Shown: positions 46,702 to 55,913, numbered from the stretch's first letter. The stretch is DNA of 56,623 bases from Candidatus Dormiibacterota bacterium (GCA_035532035.1 DATKRS010000004.1:307501-364123); one strand, 5' to 3'. Program-made: numbers and translations. Notes: a model not told the origin generated them from the sequence alone.

Positions 46702-48425
46702 CCGACGGGCGCGTCGCGCGGGTGAACGGCCCGCTGGTCGAGGTCGAAGGCTTGGACCGCGTGGCCATGGCGGACGTGGTCCTCGTCGGCACCGGGCGCG
46801 TCCCGGCGGAGGTGGTGTCCGTCCGGGCCGGCCTCGTCACGGCACAGGCTTACGAGTACACGGGTGGCGTGCGGGTCGGCGACCCGGTCGTCGGGCTCGG
46901 CCGTCCGCTGTCGGCCCGGCTCGGACCGGGGTTGCTGGGCGGCGTCTTCGACGGGCTGCTCCGGCCTCTCACCGGCCGGTCGGCCTGGTTGACACCGGGC
47001 TCGCTCGATGTCGCCGCCGAAGACGTCCGGTGGCACTTCGTCCCCTCGTTGCGGGCCGGCGACGCCGCCACGCCCGGCACGGTGGCCGGGGTGGTGCCCA
47101 CGGCAGGCGGTACGGAGCATCGCGTGCTGGTCCCCGTTGGTGTCTGGGGGACGGCGGAGTGGGTCGCCGCCGAAGGCGAGGTGGGCGAGGAGGAACCCGT
47201 GGCGGTGGTCGCCGGGAGGGAGATCTCCGTCACCGAATTGTGCTCGGTGCGCGTCGCCCGACCCTCGGCGGCCAGGCTGGACACGGCTGCCCCCCTGCTC
47301 ACCGGCCAGCGGGTCGTGGACCTGTTGTTCCCTGTGGCAAAGGGCGGCACCGTCGCCGTCCCCGGCGGGTTCGGCACCGGCAAGACCGTGCTGCTGCAGC
47401 AGCTGTTGAAATGGTGCGATGCAGACGTCATCGTGTTCGTGGGGTGCGGGGAGCGGGGCAACGAGCTGGCCGACGCCCTCGCCGACCTCGAGCAGATCAG
47501 CGACCCGTCCACCGGTCGGAGCCTGCTCGAGCGCACGGTGACCATCGGCAACACCTCAAATATGCCGGTCATGGCTCGGGAGGCGAGCATCTACACCGGT
47601 CTCACGGTTGCCGAGCTCTACCGGGACATGGGGTACGACACCGTCCTGCTCGCCGACTCGACGTCGCGCTGGGCCGAGGCCCTGCGGGAATTCTCCTCGC
47701 GCAGCGGGGAGCTCCCGGCGGAGGAGGGCTATCCGGCCGGGCTGGCCTCTGCGCTCGCCGCCTTTTACGAGCGCGCCGGGAGGTTCCGCACCCTCGGCGG
47801 GGAGCATGGAACGGTGACGGTGATCGGCGCGGTGTCGCCCCCCGGCGGGGACATGACCGAGCCGGTCACCGCCCATACCGAGCGCTTCGTCCGGTGCCTG
47901 TGGTCCCTCGACCGCGACCTCGCCTACGCCCGGCACTACCCGGCGATCACCTGGGCCCGGTCGTTCTCGCGCGACGTCGAACCGGTCGGTGCATGGCACG
48001 CCTCGGCGGGCCGGCCCGGCTGGGTCCGTGATCGGGCGCGGGCCGTGGCCCTCCTCGCCGAGGCCGACCGTCTGTCGTCGGTGGTGGAGCTGGTCGGGTT
48101 GGGGGCTCTCCCGGCGCGTGAGCGCATGGTGCTCCTCGCCGGCCGGCTGCTCCGGGAGGCGGTGCTCCAGCAGAGCGCGCTCAGCGATCGCGACGCCTAT
48201 TGCGCCCCGGCCAAGCAGGCGGCGTTGCTCGAGATGGTCCTCGCCGTCCACGATCGGTGCCTGGCCCAGGTGGACGGAGGCCTCCCGGCCTCGGTGGTCG
48301 AGGAGCTGGACCTCTCGGGCGTCACCCGCGTACGCGACGAGGTGGGCCCCGCCGACGCGCAGGGGGTGTCCCGCCGGCGCGACGAGATCCTCGAGATGCT
48401 GGACGGGCTGGGAGGACCGGCATGA
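46698..48425 (+). CDS. atpA: A/V-type ATPase catalytic subunit A
   Basis: The catalytic subunit, 575 residues. Walker A is GGFGTGKTVLLQQL near residue 228, and the catalytic glutamate lies in GCGERGNELAD. DSTSRWAEALREFSSRSGELPAEEGYPA is the Walker B and arginine region typical of A/V enzymes. The extra A/V-specific bulge domain is present (FDGLLRPLT to VPVGVWGTAEW). All catalytic residues I can check are intact. A/V-ATPases can work as ATP synthase or as ion pump. The start and stop overlap neighbours as ATGA. Confidence 0.96.
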   Translation: MTDGRVARVNGPLVEVEGLDRVAMADVVLVGTGRVPAEVVSVRAGLVTAQAYEYTGGVRVGDPVVGLGRPLSARLGPGLLGGVFDGLLRPLTGRSAWLTPGSLDVAAEDVRWHFVPSLRAGDAATPGTVAGVVPTAGGTEHRVLVPVGVWGTAEWVAAEGEVGEEEPVAVVAGREISVTELCSVRVARPSAARLDTAAPLLTGQRVVDLLFPVAKGGTVAVPGGFGTGKTVLLQQLLKWCDADVIVFVGCGERGNELADALADLEQISDPSTGRSLLERTVTIGNTSNMPVMAREASIYTGLTVAELYRDMGYDTVLLADSTSRWAEALREFSSRSGELPAEEGYPAGLASALAAFYERAGRFRTLGGEHGTVTVIGAVSPPGGDMTEPVTAHTERFVRCLWSLDRDLAYARHYPAITWARSFSRDVEPVGAWHASAGRPGWVRDRARAVALLAEADRLSSVVELVGLGALPARERMVLLAGRLLREAVLQQSALSDRDAYCAPAKQAALLEMVLAVHDRCLAQVDGGLPASVVEELDLSGVTRVRDEVGPADAQGVSRRRDEILEMLDGLGGPA

Positions 48426-49882
48426 GCGAGCCGCTGCCGATCCCCGTCGAGCACCGGGGGGCCCGGGACGTCGAAGGTCCACTGCTGGTGGTCGACGCCG
48501 TCGGGAACGTGGGCTGGGACGAGTTCGTCACCGTGCGTCTGCCCTCGGGCGAGGTCCGGCGCGGCCTCGTCCTCGAGGTGGATCGAGCCCTCGCGGTGGT
48601 GCAGGTCCTCGAGGGGACGTCGGGTATCGACCCCGACGAGGTGATCGTGGCCTTCGTGGGCCAGCCCTTCGGGATCCCGGTGGGCGACGGCTGGCTGGGC
48701 CGGGTCTGGAACGGCATGGGTGACCCTCTCGACGGCGGCCCGCCCATGCTCGGGCCGCAGACCCGCCCGGTGGCAGGCGCTCCGTTGAACCCGACGGTGC
48801 GGGACGTGCCACGGGATCCGATCCTGACCGGGATCTCCGCCATCGACGCGCTGACCACCCTGGTGCGGGGGCAGAAGCTCCCGGTCTTCTCCTCGGCCGG
48901 GCTCCCTCACTTCGAGCTGGCCGCCCAGATCGCCGCCCAGGCCCACGCCGGTGGCCAGCCGTTCAAGGTGGTGGTGGCGGCCATGGGCGTCACCCACGCC
49001 GACGCCGCCGCCATCCGGGATGTGCTCGAGACCCGCAGCGAGGCGGGAGACCTGGCGCTTTTCCTCGACACCGCGGACGATCCCGTGGTGCAGCGCATCC
49101 TCACGCCGCGGGTGGCGCTCACCGTGGCCGAGCACCTCGCCTTCGACCTCGGCCAGCACGTGCTCGTCGTCCTGGCCGACATGACGAGCTACTGCGAGGC
49201 GGTGCGCGAGGTGTCGGCCGCCCGCGGCGAGATCCCCGGTCGGCGCGCCTACCCCGGCTACCTCTACAGCGATCTCGCCTCCATTTACGAGCGGTGCGGT
49301 CGACGGCGCGACCGCCCGGGCTCGGTCACGCTCGTCCCGGTCCTGACCATGCCGGCGGGCGACATCACCCATCCGGTCCCCGATCTCACCGGCTACATCA
49401 CCGAGGGTCAGGTGGTCCTGTCCCCGGTTGTCCACGGCGAGGGTGTCTACCCTCCGGTGGACGTCCTGGGGTCACTGTCCCGGCTGATGCGCAAGGGAAC
49501 CGGCGAAGGACGGACCCGGGCCGACCATCCGGCCATCGCCGCCCAGATCATCGCCGCGCTGGCCCGGGCCCGCCAGGCTCGGGACCTCGCCGACCTCATC
49601 GGTGCAGCGGCACTGACCGAGACCGACCGCCGGTACCTGGCCTTCGCCGACGAGTGCAGCAGCGTGCTCCTGAACCAGCGGCCTGACGAGCTCCGCACCC
49701 TGGAGGACACCCTGGAGCGGGCGTGGCGGGCGGCGTCGGTGCTCCCGCGCCGCGAGCTGACCATGGTGTCGGCCGCCGAGGTCGAGGCCCACTACACCGG
49801 TGGCGAGCTCGGGACCGACGAACCCAAGGGTCCGGGGGCGCCGCGGCGAGAGCCCGGCGAGGAGGAGCCCGGCGGTGCCTGA
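48422..49882 (+). CDS. atpB: A/V-type ATPase subunit B
   Basis: The non-catalytic nucleotide-fold subunit, 486 residues. The degenerate P-loop reads PVFSSAGLPHFELAAQIAAQA near residue 160. ADMTSYCEAVREVSAARGEIPGRRAYPGYLYSDLASIYERCG is the diagnostic B-subunit block, with the arginine finger region following in VLTMPAGDITHPVPDLTGYITEGQ. The C-terminal 25 residues are an acidic, Gly/Pro-rich tail. Translation is coupled to subunit A and overlaps the start of subunit D by 8 nt. Confidence 0.96.
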   Translation: MSEPLPIPVEHRGARDVEGPLLVVDAVGNVGWDEFVTVRLPSGEVRRGLVLEVDRALAVVQVLEGTSGIDPDEVIVAFVGQPFGIPVGDGWLGRVWNGMGDPLDGGPPMLGPQTRPVAGAPLNPTVRDVPRDPILTGISAIDALTTLVRGQKLPVFSSAGLPHFELAAQIAAQAHAGGQPFKVVVAAMGVTHADAAAIRDVLETRSEAGDLALFLDTADDPVVQRILTPRVALTVAEHLAFDLGQHVLVVLADMTSYCEAVREVSAARGEIPGRRAYPGYLYSDLASIYERCGRRRDRPGSVTLVPVLTMPAGDITHPVPDLTGYITEGQVVLSPVVHGEGVYPPVDVLGSLSRLMRKGTGEGRTRADHPAIAAQIIAALARARQARDLADLIGAAALTETDRRYLAFADECSSVLLNQRPDELRTLEDTLERAWRAASVLPRRELTMVSAAEVEAHYTGGELGTDEPKGPGAPRREPGEEEPGGA

Positions 49883-50519
49883 CCGCATCCCTCCGGGTCG
49901 GGCGGGTCGGCTGTGGCTGGTCGATCGCCTGGCCGCCGCCCGGCGGGGCGTCGAATTGCTCGATCGCAAACGGCAGCTGTTGCGGCGCGAGGAGAGCAGG
50001 CTGGCGCTGCTCCGCGACGAGACGGCCCGTCGCTGGGCGGCGACCTGTGGCGAGGCCGAGCGCTGGGACATGCGCAGCGGCGAGCTGGGTGGCGCGGCCG
50101 ACCTGGCCGTCGCCGCCAGGACCGTGACCGCTCGGGCGCAGGTGGAGGTGACGTGGCGGAACACCATGGGCGTCCGCCATCCCGACGAGCCCCGGACCAC
50201 GTTGCCCACCCTGGCCCCGGCGGAGCTGGCGGCGGGGAACGCGGCGCTGCGTCCCGCCGCCGCCGCGTACCGGCGGGCGCTCGAAGCCGCCGTCACCCAC
50301 GCGGTGACCGACGCGGCCCACGGGCGGGTCGCCGCCGAGCTCCGTGCCACGCAACGGCGGCTGCGGGGGATCGAGCGGCATCGGGTCCCGACGCTCGAGG
50401 AGGCGCTGCGCCGACTCCAGCTCCGCCTTGACGAGCTCGAGCGGGAGGAGCGCGTCGTCACCCGCTGGGCGCAACGTCGGCAGCCGGCGCGCGGCCGTCG
50501 GAAGGGAGGCCGGCGATGA
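49875..50519 (+). CDS. atpD: A/V-type ATPase subunit D (central shaft)
   Basis: The rotor shaft, 214 residues, with two long antiparallel helices: an N-terminal one (LWLVDRLAAARRGVELLDRKRQLLRREESRLALL, in parts, with the family RG-x-LLDRKR motif) and a C-terminal one (RAT QRRLRGIERHRVPTLEEALRRLQLRLDELEREE, in parts). The C-terminus is Arg-rich. GTG 49875 has GGAGGAG upstream and lies inside the end of the B gene. The stop overlaps uspA (ATGA). Confidence 0.92.
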   Translation: MPDRIPPGRAGRLWLVDRLAAARRGVELLDRKRQLLRREESRLALLRDETARRWAATCGEAERWDMRSGELGGAADLAVAARTVTARAQVEVTWRNTMGVRHPDEPRTTLPTLAPAELAAGNAALRPAAAAYRRALEAAVTHAVTDAAHGRVAAELRATQRRLRGIERHRVPTLEEALRRLQLRLDELEREERVVTRWAQRRQPARGRRKGGRR

Positions 50520-50968
50520 TCGACCGGGTACTGGTGGCGGTCGACGACTCCCGGGAGAGCCTCGGGGCAGCACGGGTGGCGGCGCGCCTGGCGGCCGGCT
50601 GGAACGCCAGTGTGCGGGTCCTGACCGTCGTGGAGGACAGCCTGATCGGGGAGGCGGTGGCGAGCGTTGCCGGACCCGGGGTGGAGGAACGCATGCGCAG
50701 GGACGCCGAACGGGTGCTGGCCCAGGTCGGCCGGGACATGGCGGCGGCAGGCGTCCCGGCGGCTTCGGTGGAGACCATGGTGCGCAGCGGGGTTCCGTTC
50801 CGCCGCATTCTCGAGGAAGCCCGGTCCTGGCCGGCCGACCTGGTGGTCATGGCCGTATCGGATCGGCGGGGGGTGCAGTCCGCTTACGTGGGGAGCGAGA
50901 CCGAGCACGTGCTGGAGTTCGCGCAGTGTCCGGTCCTGGTTGTCCCGCCGCCGGTGGCCGGTAGCTGA
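50516..50968 (+). CDS. Universal stress protein (UspA family) at the end of the ATPase operon
   Basis: A single-domain Usp of 150 residues: MIDRVLVAVDDSRESLGAARVAARLA at the N-terminus and VVMAVSDRRGVQSAYVGSETEHVLEFAQCPVLVVPP at the C-terminus. The ATP-binding G-x2-G-x9-G(S/T) motif reads SDRRGVQSAYVGSETEHV, only partly matching, so nucleotide binding is uncertain. It is translationally coupled to subunit D, which suggests that it acts with or on the ATPase. Confidence 0.88.
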   Translation: MIDRVLVAVDDSRESLGAARVAARLAAGWNASVRVLTVVEDSLIGEAVASVAGPGVEERMRRDAERVLAQVGRDMAAAGVPAASVETMVRSGVPFRRILEEARSWPADLVVMAVSDRRGVQSAYVGSETEHVLEFAQCPVLVVPPPVAGS

Positions 50969-50997
50969 CCGGGGGTGCGAGGGTGGTTGCCGTGACC

Positions 50998-51003
50998 TAC
51001 GCT
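50998..51003 (+). promoter_or_regulatory. -10 box TACGCT (leaderless)
   Basis: TACGCT ends 6 nt before ATG 51010. Confidence 0.55.
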
Positions 51004-51009
51004 CGGATC

Positions 51010-51861
51010 ATGGCGAGCGTGCGGGCGTTGCAGAGTGTCGAGCTCAGCGATTTCTGGGCCGAGTTCGAAGCGGTGATGGGCGGTACCGACGGCCTCATGA
51101 CGTACCGGTACCTCGGCACCCACGCCCACGCGCTGGACCGCCACCACGCCACCGGGAGCCTGCGCCTCCGGTCGGACCTCCGAGGTGAGCATGGCCTGAT
51201 GGCGGCGCCGCTGACCATCCTGGTGGCCGACGTGATCGGCATCCTCGACGACGCCATAGCCGTTCCGGCGCCGACGCAGATCGCCCTCGAGATCGTCGAC
51301 GACGGCGCCGGGGTCGACGAGGTCTACTGCGTGGGGGAGATGTTCCACGAGGGCCGGTCCCAGCTGTTCAGCCGGGCCCGCCTGGTCGACGCGTCCGACC
51401 ACGACCGGGTCCTGGCGGTCTGCCGGGACGCCGGCGCGGTGATGGCGCCCGCCCCCGAGGGCTACCACTACGTCGACCCGGGACCGGGCGTGCCCGACTC
51501 CCCGTCGCTGCCGCCGCTCTGGCAGGCCTTCGGAGCGGTCCGACGGCCCGACGGCGGGTTGGAGATCCCCGAGCTGACGGGCAGGATCGGCTCCACCTCG
51601 GGCTCCCTCCACCACGGCCCGACACAGATCGTCCTGGAGACTGCGGCGACGGAGGCCGCCGTCGGCGCGGCAGGGACCGACGCGCTCCGGCTCCGCCACT
51701 GGCACGTCACGTTCTCGGCGCGCGGCACCATCGGGCCCTTCGTGACGACCACCGAGGTGGTCGGCGCGAGGGGTGACGCCGTGGTCGTCGAGGCCGAGCT
51801 GCGCGACGAGGGCGTCGGAAGGCTCATCGCGGCAGCGTCCGCGGTGTTCGAGCGGATCTGA
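51010..51861 (+). CDS. Double-hotdog protein, thioesterase-like
   Basis: A cytoplasmic protein of 283 residues. The layout suggests two hotdog folds: residues of about 40-125 ([30 protein letters not shown], then [24 protein letters not shown]) and about 185-283 ([53 protein letters not shown], read in parts). PaaI-like acyl-CoA thioesterases show this pattern. No catalytic Asp or Glu can be assigned with certainty. It stands alone behind its own leaderless promoter. Confidence 0.6.
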   Translation: MASVRALQSVELSDFWAEFEAVMGGTDGLMTYRYLGTHAHALDRHHATGSLRLRSDLRGEHGLMAAPLTILVADVIGILDDAIAVPAPTQIALEIVDDGAGVDEVYCVGEMFHEGRSQLFSRARLVDASDHDRVLAVCRDAGAVMAPAPEGYHYVDPGPGVPDSPSLPPLWQAFGAVRRPDGGLEIPELTGRIGSTSGSLHHGPTQIVLETAATEAAVGAAGTDALRLRHWHVTFSARGTIGPFVTTTEVVGARGDAVVVEAELRDEGVGRLIAAASAVFERI

Positions 51862-51875
51862 CGGGCTACGCGCGC

Positions 51876-51881
51876 CATACT
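51876..51881 (+). promoter_or_regulatory. -10 box CATACT (leaderless)
   Basis: CATACT ends 6 nt before ATG 51888. Confidence 0.45.
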
Positions 51882-51887
51882 GACCGG

Positions 51888-52346
51888 ATGCCTCTCACCG
51901 GAACCTATGAGCCCAGCACCCAGAAGTGGGTTCGCGACCAGGTCGATCTCTTCGAGAGCTCGGGGGGAACCGACGGCACCACCATGCGGGGGATGCCGGT
52001 CATCGTCCTCACCACGGTCGGGGCCAAGTCCGGCAAGATCCGCAAGACCCCCCTCATGCGGGTCGTGCACGAGGGCCGCTATGCGGTGGTTGCCTCGCTC
52101 GGCGGTGCTCCCAAGCACCCCGTCTGGTACTTCAACCTCGTCGCCGACCCCCGCGTCGAGCTTCAGGACGGCCCGGTCAAGCAGGACATGGTTGCCCGAG
52201 AGGTCACCGGAGACGAGAAGGCCGTCTGGTGGGAGCGTGCGGTGGCGGCATACCCCGACTACGCGGACTACCAGCAGAAGACCGAGCGGGTGATCCCGGT
52301 CTTCGTCCTCGAGCCGGTGGCGTCGGACGGTGGCCATTCCGGGTAG
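51888..52346 (+). CDS. F420(deazaflavin)-dependent nitroreductase-family protein (Ddn-like)
   Basis: A split beta-barrel protein of 152 residues. [58 protein letters not shown], read in parts, is the conserved block of the Ddn/FDOR-A family, which uses cofactor F420H2 to reduce quinones and other acceptors. [10 protein letters not shown] binds the F420 phosphate and the W-Y-x-N-L motif faces the substrate. The Ddn family is largely actinobacterial and supports the taxonomic guess. ATG 51888 follows a -10 box. Confidence 0.9.
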   Translation: MPLTGTYEPSTQKWVRDQVDLFESSGGTDGTTMRGMPVIVLTTVGAKSGKIRKTPLMRVVHEGRYAVVASLGGAPKHPVWYFNLVADPRVELQDGPVKQDMVAREVTGDEKAVWWERAVAAYPDYADYQQKTERVIPVFVLEPVASDGGHSG

Positions 52347-52462
52347 TCCGGCCGGACCCAGCTCCGGCGATACGCCGCCGGGACGGCCCGCACGACCGGA
52401 GGGCTCAGGCCTCACCAGGGGAGCGGGCCTCCCCGGCGAGCCTCGACAAACGGTCGGCATGC

Positions 52463-52663
52463 TCATCGGGCGAAGGCATGCCATCCGAGCCACGCCCATC
52501 CCAGCAGCAGCAGGGCTCGCCCCGTCCCGCTCGTGCCGAGGCGTCGGAGGACAGCCCCGACGCCGGGGAACCGGCCCCTCGAGACGGCCGCCACGAGCTG
52601 GCAGGCCACGAGGCCGCCGCCCACCAGCCACCACCCGAGGAGCGTGGCGTCCCGAGCGGTCAC
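52463..52663 (-). CDS. Small two-helix membrane protein (DUF6186-like)
   Basis: A protein of 66 residues: TARDATLLGWWLVGGGLVACQLVA, a short basic loop (SRGRFPGVGAVLRRLGTS) and a second helix ending LLLLGWAWLGWHAFAR. This matches small actinobacterial proteins I recall as DUF6186; the function is unknown. The GTG start overlaps the stop of the upstream gene as GTGA. The two genes form a pair that is common in actinobacteria. Confidence 0.65.
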   Translation of the reverse strand: MTARDATLLGWWLVGGGLVACQLVAAVSRGRFPGVGAVLRRLGTSGTGRALLLLGWAWLGWHAFAR

Positions 52664-53145
52664 GGTCGTGCCACGAACCATCCGAGCACAAGCCACAAGG
52701 CGAACGCCACGGCCTTGCCCGGTCGGGACGAGTCGAGCATGTCGAGCAGGGAGCTGAAGGTGGGGAAGTGGGATCGTGGCTGACCGCTGTAGCAGTACAG
52801 CTCCCATCCGACTGCGGCGACCAGCGCGGCCACCGGCCCCGACCAGCGCCAGCCGCGTGCGTCGACCGCACCGCCGGCTCCGCCCGAACCGCCGTCCCGC
52901 CGGACCGTCCCGCCGGCGGCCGCCGGGCCCCGCAGGGCCAGCGTCAGGGCGAGGGCCGACACTCCGGCGAGGACGACCCCGGTCGCCAGGTCGGCGGCCA
53001 ACGTGAACGGCCGGGTGAAGGACGCCAAGACCGCAAGGACCACACCAGCGAGAACCGCCGCGATGATCGACGCGTTCGACCGGAGCTGTCGAAGTCGCCG
53101 CAAGCACGCCGTCCCGTGGTAGCTGACGGGTCGCCGGGTGGCCAC
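52660..53145 (-). CDS. Integral membrane protein paired with the DUF6186-like gene
   Basis: About 161 residues with four hydrophobic helices. The C-terminal half, GWELYCYSGQPRSHFPTFSSLLDMLDSSRPGKAVAFALWLVLGWFVARP (read in parts), has an exposed loop SQPRSHFPTFSSLLD-like that is conserved in actinobacterial neighbours of DUF6186. Function unknown. The start is uncertain: GTG 53145 is used; the frame is open upstream to GTG 53229. It is coupled to the downstream gene by GTGA. Confidence 0.6.
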   Translation of the reverse strand: MATRRPVSYHGTACLRRLRQLRSNASIIAAVLAGVVLAVLASFTRPFTLAADLATGVVLAGVSALALTLALRGPAAAGGTVRRDGGSGGAGGAVDARGWRWSGPVAALVAAVGWELYCYSGQPRSHFPTFSSLLDMLDSSRPGKAVAFALWLVLGWFVARP

Positions 53146-53229
53146 CCTCCTCCATTGAAACCGAGATCGGTTCCGGCGGCTGGTCGCATGGGACGCAGGA
53201 GGGGAGCATCGACGACGCCCCGAAGACAC

Positions 53230-53503
53230 CCCCGATCCGAGGCCTTCCTTACAACTTTACATAATGTACATTATCGGCGGTTTAGCCCCAGGGCGAGATG
53301 GCCTGACCGACGGGGAAATTGGCGGCCTCGCCCCCGCCAGGCACTCCCGGGACGCCCCCTTCCACTTCTTTCGGGGGTCCTTGCCAGCCGCCGACCACGG
53401 ACCCCCCGAGTCGTGTCACTTGCCGACGAGGTCTGAACCTGCCTTTCCGGACCGGCCGGCGCGCCGACGAACGCCACGCGTGTAGTTCTCGGGCGAACCG
53501 CTG
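53230..53503. other. Intergenic region with an AT-rich palindrome
   Basis: ATAATGTACATTAT (53261-53274) is a perfect 14-bp palindrome in a locally AT-rich stretch, unlike the rest of the window. The 73-codon plus-strand frame from 53264 has no ribosome-binding site and no recognisable protein features, so I do not call it a gene. Otherwise I see nothing in this stretch. Confidence 0.5.
53261..53274. promoter_or_regulatory. Perfect palindrome ATAATGTACATTAT, candidate operator
   Basis: Two 7-bp arms without spacer, of the size bound by TetR- or MarR-type dimers. It lies upstream of the minus-strand membrane protein pair. Its regulator is not in the window. Confidence 0.45.
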
Positions 53504-55108
53504 TCAGAGGTGGGTCCGACGAGCCTGCTTCGCCAGCGCCTTCCACGACCGGTGCCAGTTGTGGCGGAGCTCCACCTGGCGCTGCTGCTCGCGAACCACG
53601 AGCTGACCGGCGGCGAAGGCTTGCGAGGGGGTCCCCGCCGTGGCGGCGTCGCGCAGCCAGGCTTCGGCGGCGAGGGCATCGTGAAGATCACCGAGCACGG
53701 TCTGGAGCTCGCTCGCCCGTTCGCCCAGGCGCCGGGCGGGGGTGCCCATGACCGGGACGGCGGCCTCGGCCGCATAGCGGAGCTGCTTGGATCGGATGCG
53801 TATCCGGTGCAGTTGCTCATCGGTCGGGTGCGCCCCCGCCGTACGGACGGCCTGTCGGAGCTGGCGCCACGGGCGCCTCAGGAGATCGTGCAGGACCAGG
53901 GCAGCCGGGGCGGAGGGTTCGATTCCCGGCCGGTGCGGACCGTCCCGTCCTTCTTCCTCGCGATCTCCGTCTTCCTCGTCCTGCTCGCCCAATGGTCCGG
54001 CCCGGTCGGGTGCGGGGGCCCGGACCGGAGGGTTGGCCACTGCCGCGGCGAGGTCGTCGAGGAGATCGAAGTAGCGCTCGGTCTCGATCGCCCCGAGGAG
54101 GTCGGACCGTGCTCGCTGTCGTTGCCGGTGGAGCTCGGCGTGCAGGGCGGCGAAGGCCGGGGCGTCGTTCGGAGCCGACCCGGCCGCCTGCAGGGTGAGG
54201 TTCTCGTCGAGCACGTCGGCGTCGCGTACCGCCCCGAGGACGGCCCCGAGCCACTTCAGGTCGTCGCGGATCCGGATGGTCCACGTCGGGTCGAGGAGCT
54301 TGGCGAAGGTCCTGAGATCCGACCGGAGGCGCCGGGTGGCCACCCGCGCCTGGTGGACGTACTCGATGTCGCTCCCCCCGACCCGGAGTCCGGGATCGTG
54401 GTCGAGCAACCGGTCCACCCCGGTGGCGATCTCGAACCGGAGGAGGTCCTCCACCGACGAGTCCGGGCCCACCTCGTCGACGTCGAAGGTGCGCCGCCGG
54501 CCCAGACTCATCGCCCGGTCGAGCTTCGGGAGCTTGTCCCCCAGGGTTGCCCCCGCCTCGCACAAGAGCGTCACCAGGGACCTGGCGATGTCGTCCCCCG
54601 TCTCCCCCAGCTCGATCTCGATCTCGCGGAAGCGCAGTCCCTGGCGTACCCCGCTCATGACCGAGACGACGTCGTCGTCCACCTCCGCCAGGCGCTCACC
54701 GTCTCCGTCGACCACTTCGGCCCGACGTCGGGTGGTCAGGAGCTTGGCCACGATCACGATGTCCGAGTGGCGCACCAGGCCGTGCACGAGGAACCGGGCC
54801 TCTTCGGGGATCTCGGGGAGCTCGCCCGACCACGAGTGCTCGTTCCGGGCCAGGTGCGCATGCGGGGTGCCCGCCGGCAACTTGAGCGTCCAGAGGTTCT
54901 CGCTGCCGGCCAGCCGGTCCTCGCGGCGCCGGAGGGTGATACCTCGCCGCAGTAGCTGCAGATCGGGCGTGTCGTAGTAGGTGGCCGCCAGGCGGAGGAC
55001 GGGTCGCGGCACCACTTTCAGTCCGGTTGCCGCCGCGGTGAGGTCCGGCATCTGGAAGCGGAGATCCACGCCGAGCTTGATCTCCCGCTCGAGCGATTCC
55101 ATCGCCAT
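53504..55108 (-). CDS. CYTH-CHAD domain protein (triphosphate/polyphosphate-binding)
   Basis: A protein of 534 residues. An N-terminal CYTH tunnel fold at residues 1-205 begins with the ExExK-type motif EREIKLGVD and continues with AATYYDTPDLQLLRRGITLRRRED, LWTLKLPAG and FREIEIELGE. A CHAD helical domain at about 225-534 has the conserved His/Arg/Lys helices (YVHQARVATRRLRSDLRTF, then LHRIRIRSKQLRYAAE). CYTH enzymes hydrolyse triphosphates and CHAD domains bind polyphosphate. An acidic insertion (DEEDGDREEEGRDG) lies in the CHAD part. ATG 55108 or 55102 is the start. The divergent neighbour is pyrophosphatase. Confidence 0.92.
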   Translation of the reverse strand: MAMESLEREIKLGVDLRFQMPDLTAAATGLKVVPRPVLRLAATYYDTPDLQLLRRGITLRRREDRLAGSENLWTLKLPAGTPHAHLARNEHSWSGELPEIPEEARFLVHGLVRHSDIVIVAKLLTTRRRAEVVDGDGERLAEVDDDVVSVMSGVRQGLRFREIEIELGETGDDIARSLVTLLCEAGATLGDKLPKLDRAMSLGRRRTFDVDEVGPDSSVEDLLRFEIATGVDRLLDHDPGLRVGGSDIEYVHQARVATRRLRSDLRTFAKLLDPTWTIRIRDDLKWLGAVLGAVRDADVLDENLTLQAAGSAPNDAPAFAALHAELHRQRQRARSDLLGAIETERYFDLLDDLAAAVANPPVRAPAPDRAGPLGEQDEEDGDREEEGRDGPHRPGIEPSAPAALVLHDLLRRPWRQLRQAVRTAGAHPTDEQLHRIRIRSKQLRYAAEAAVPVMGTPARRLGERASELQTVLGDLHDALAAEAWLRDAATAGTPSQAFAAGQLVVREQQRQVELRHNWHRSWKALAKQARRTHL

Positions 55109-55178
55109 AGTGACCGCCGCCTTTGCTCGATCTGGAGGTCCGGTGAGTCCTGCCTGTCCGGCCTCTGCCCCACCCTAC

Positions 55179-55196
55179 GCAACGAAAGTTGCTTTT
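55179..55196 (+). other. Short hairpin GCAAC-GAAA-GTTGC followed by TTTT
   Basis: A 5-bp stem with a GAAA tetraloop and four T residues, in the divergent region between CYTH-CHAD and ppa. There is no plus-strand gene upstream for it to terminate, so it may be a regulatory hairpin or chance. Confidence 0.3.
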
Positions 55197-55349
55197 CGGA
55201 CCCCGGTCTCGTCGGCGCACCCCGCGAGCGCCCCCTCCGGAGTGGCAGGCTCAGGGCGTGAGCCGTGCGGCGCGGGCGCTCCCGTGTGCGCCGGACGGGT
55301 CGCCGTAGGTCCGCACGAGCCCGTTATCGGGAGGAGAGCGAGGTGGGCA

Positions 55350-55913
55350 ATGGCCGACGGGACGGTCGACCTTGGGGCCGACGGGGCGGATGGGATCGTC
55401 GACATCATCGTGGAGATCCCCGCCGGAGGCCGGAACAAGTACGAGTACGACCATGATCTTCATGTCATCCGACTGGACCGTCGGCTGTTCACCGCGACCG
55501 CGTACCCGACCGACTACGGGTTCGTCCCCGAGACCCTGGCACTCGACGGCGATCCGCTCGATGCCATGGTGCTGCTGGCCGATCCCACGTTCCCGGGTTG
55601 CATGGTGCGGATGAGGACCCTCGGGGTCTTCTGGATGCGCGACGAGAAGGGACCCGACGCCAAACTGCTCGGCGTGCTCGAGCACGACCCGAACTGGGAC
55701 CACGTCGTCGACCTCGGGGGTCTGCCCGGCCACCTCTTGTCGGAGATCGAGCACTTCTTCACCATCTACAAGGATCTCGAGCCGGGCAAGACCAGCTACA
55801 TCGGGGGCTTCGACGGCAAGGCGGAGGCGCTGCAGGAGCTGCACGAGTGCAAGGAGCGGTATCACCGCGAACTGCCGGACGCCTCCGGCGGGCACCCGGA
55901 CGTGCCGGCCTGA
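55350..55913 (+). CDS. ppa: Inorganic pyrophosphatase, family I
   Basis: This enzyme hydrolyses pyrophosphate to two phosphates and so drives biosynthesis. It has 187 residues with the family I active-site residues in place: GGRNKYEYDHD, YPTDYGFVPET, and the metal motif DGDPLDAMVL, followed by GVFWMRDEKGPDAKLLGV and EIEHFFTIYKDLEPGK. A C-terminal tail (DASGGHPDVPA) is free. ATG 55350 has AGGAG...GAGG 6-20 nt upstream; the longer open frame to the left is not coding. Confidence 0.96.
   Translation: MADGTVDLGADGADGIVDIIVEIPAGGRNKYEYDHDLHVIRLDRRLFTATAYPTDYGFVPETLALDGDPLDAMVLLADPTFPGCMVRMRTLGVFWMRDEKGPDAKLLGVLEHDPNWDHVVDLGGLPGHLLSEIEHFFTIYKDLEPGKTSYIGGFDGKAEALQELHECKERYHRELPDASGGHPDVPA

Noticed and set aside
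53264-53485. 73-codon plus-strand frame after the palindrome
   Set aside because: No ribosome-binding site, no motif, and it starts inside the palindrome. It could be a gene remnant, but nothing supports that.
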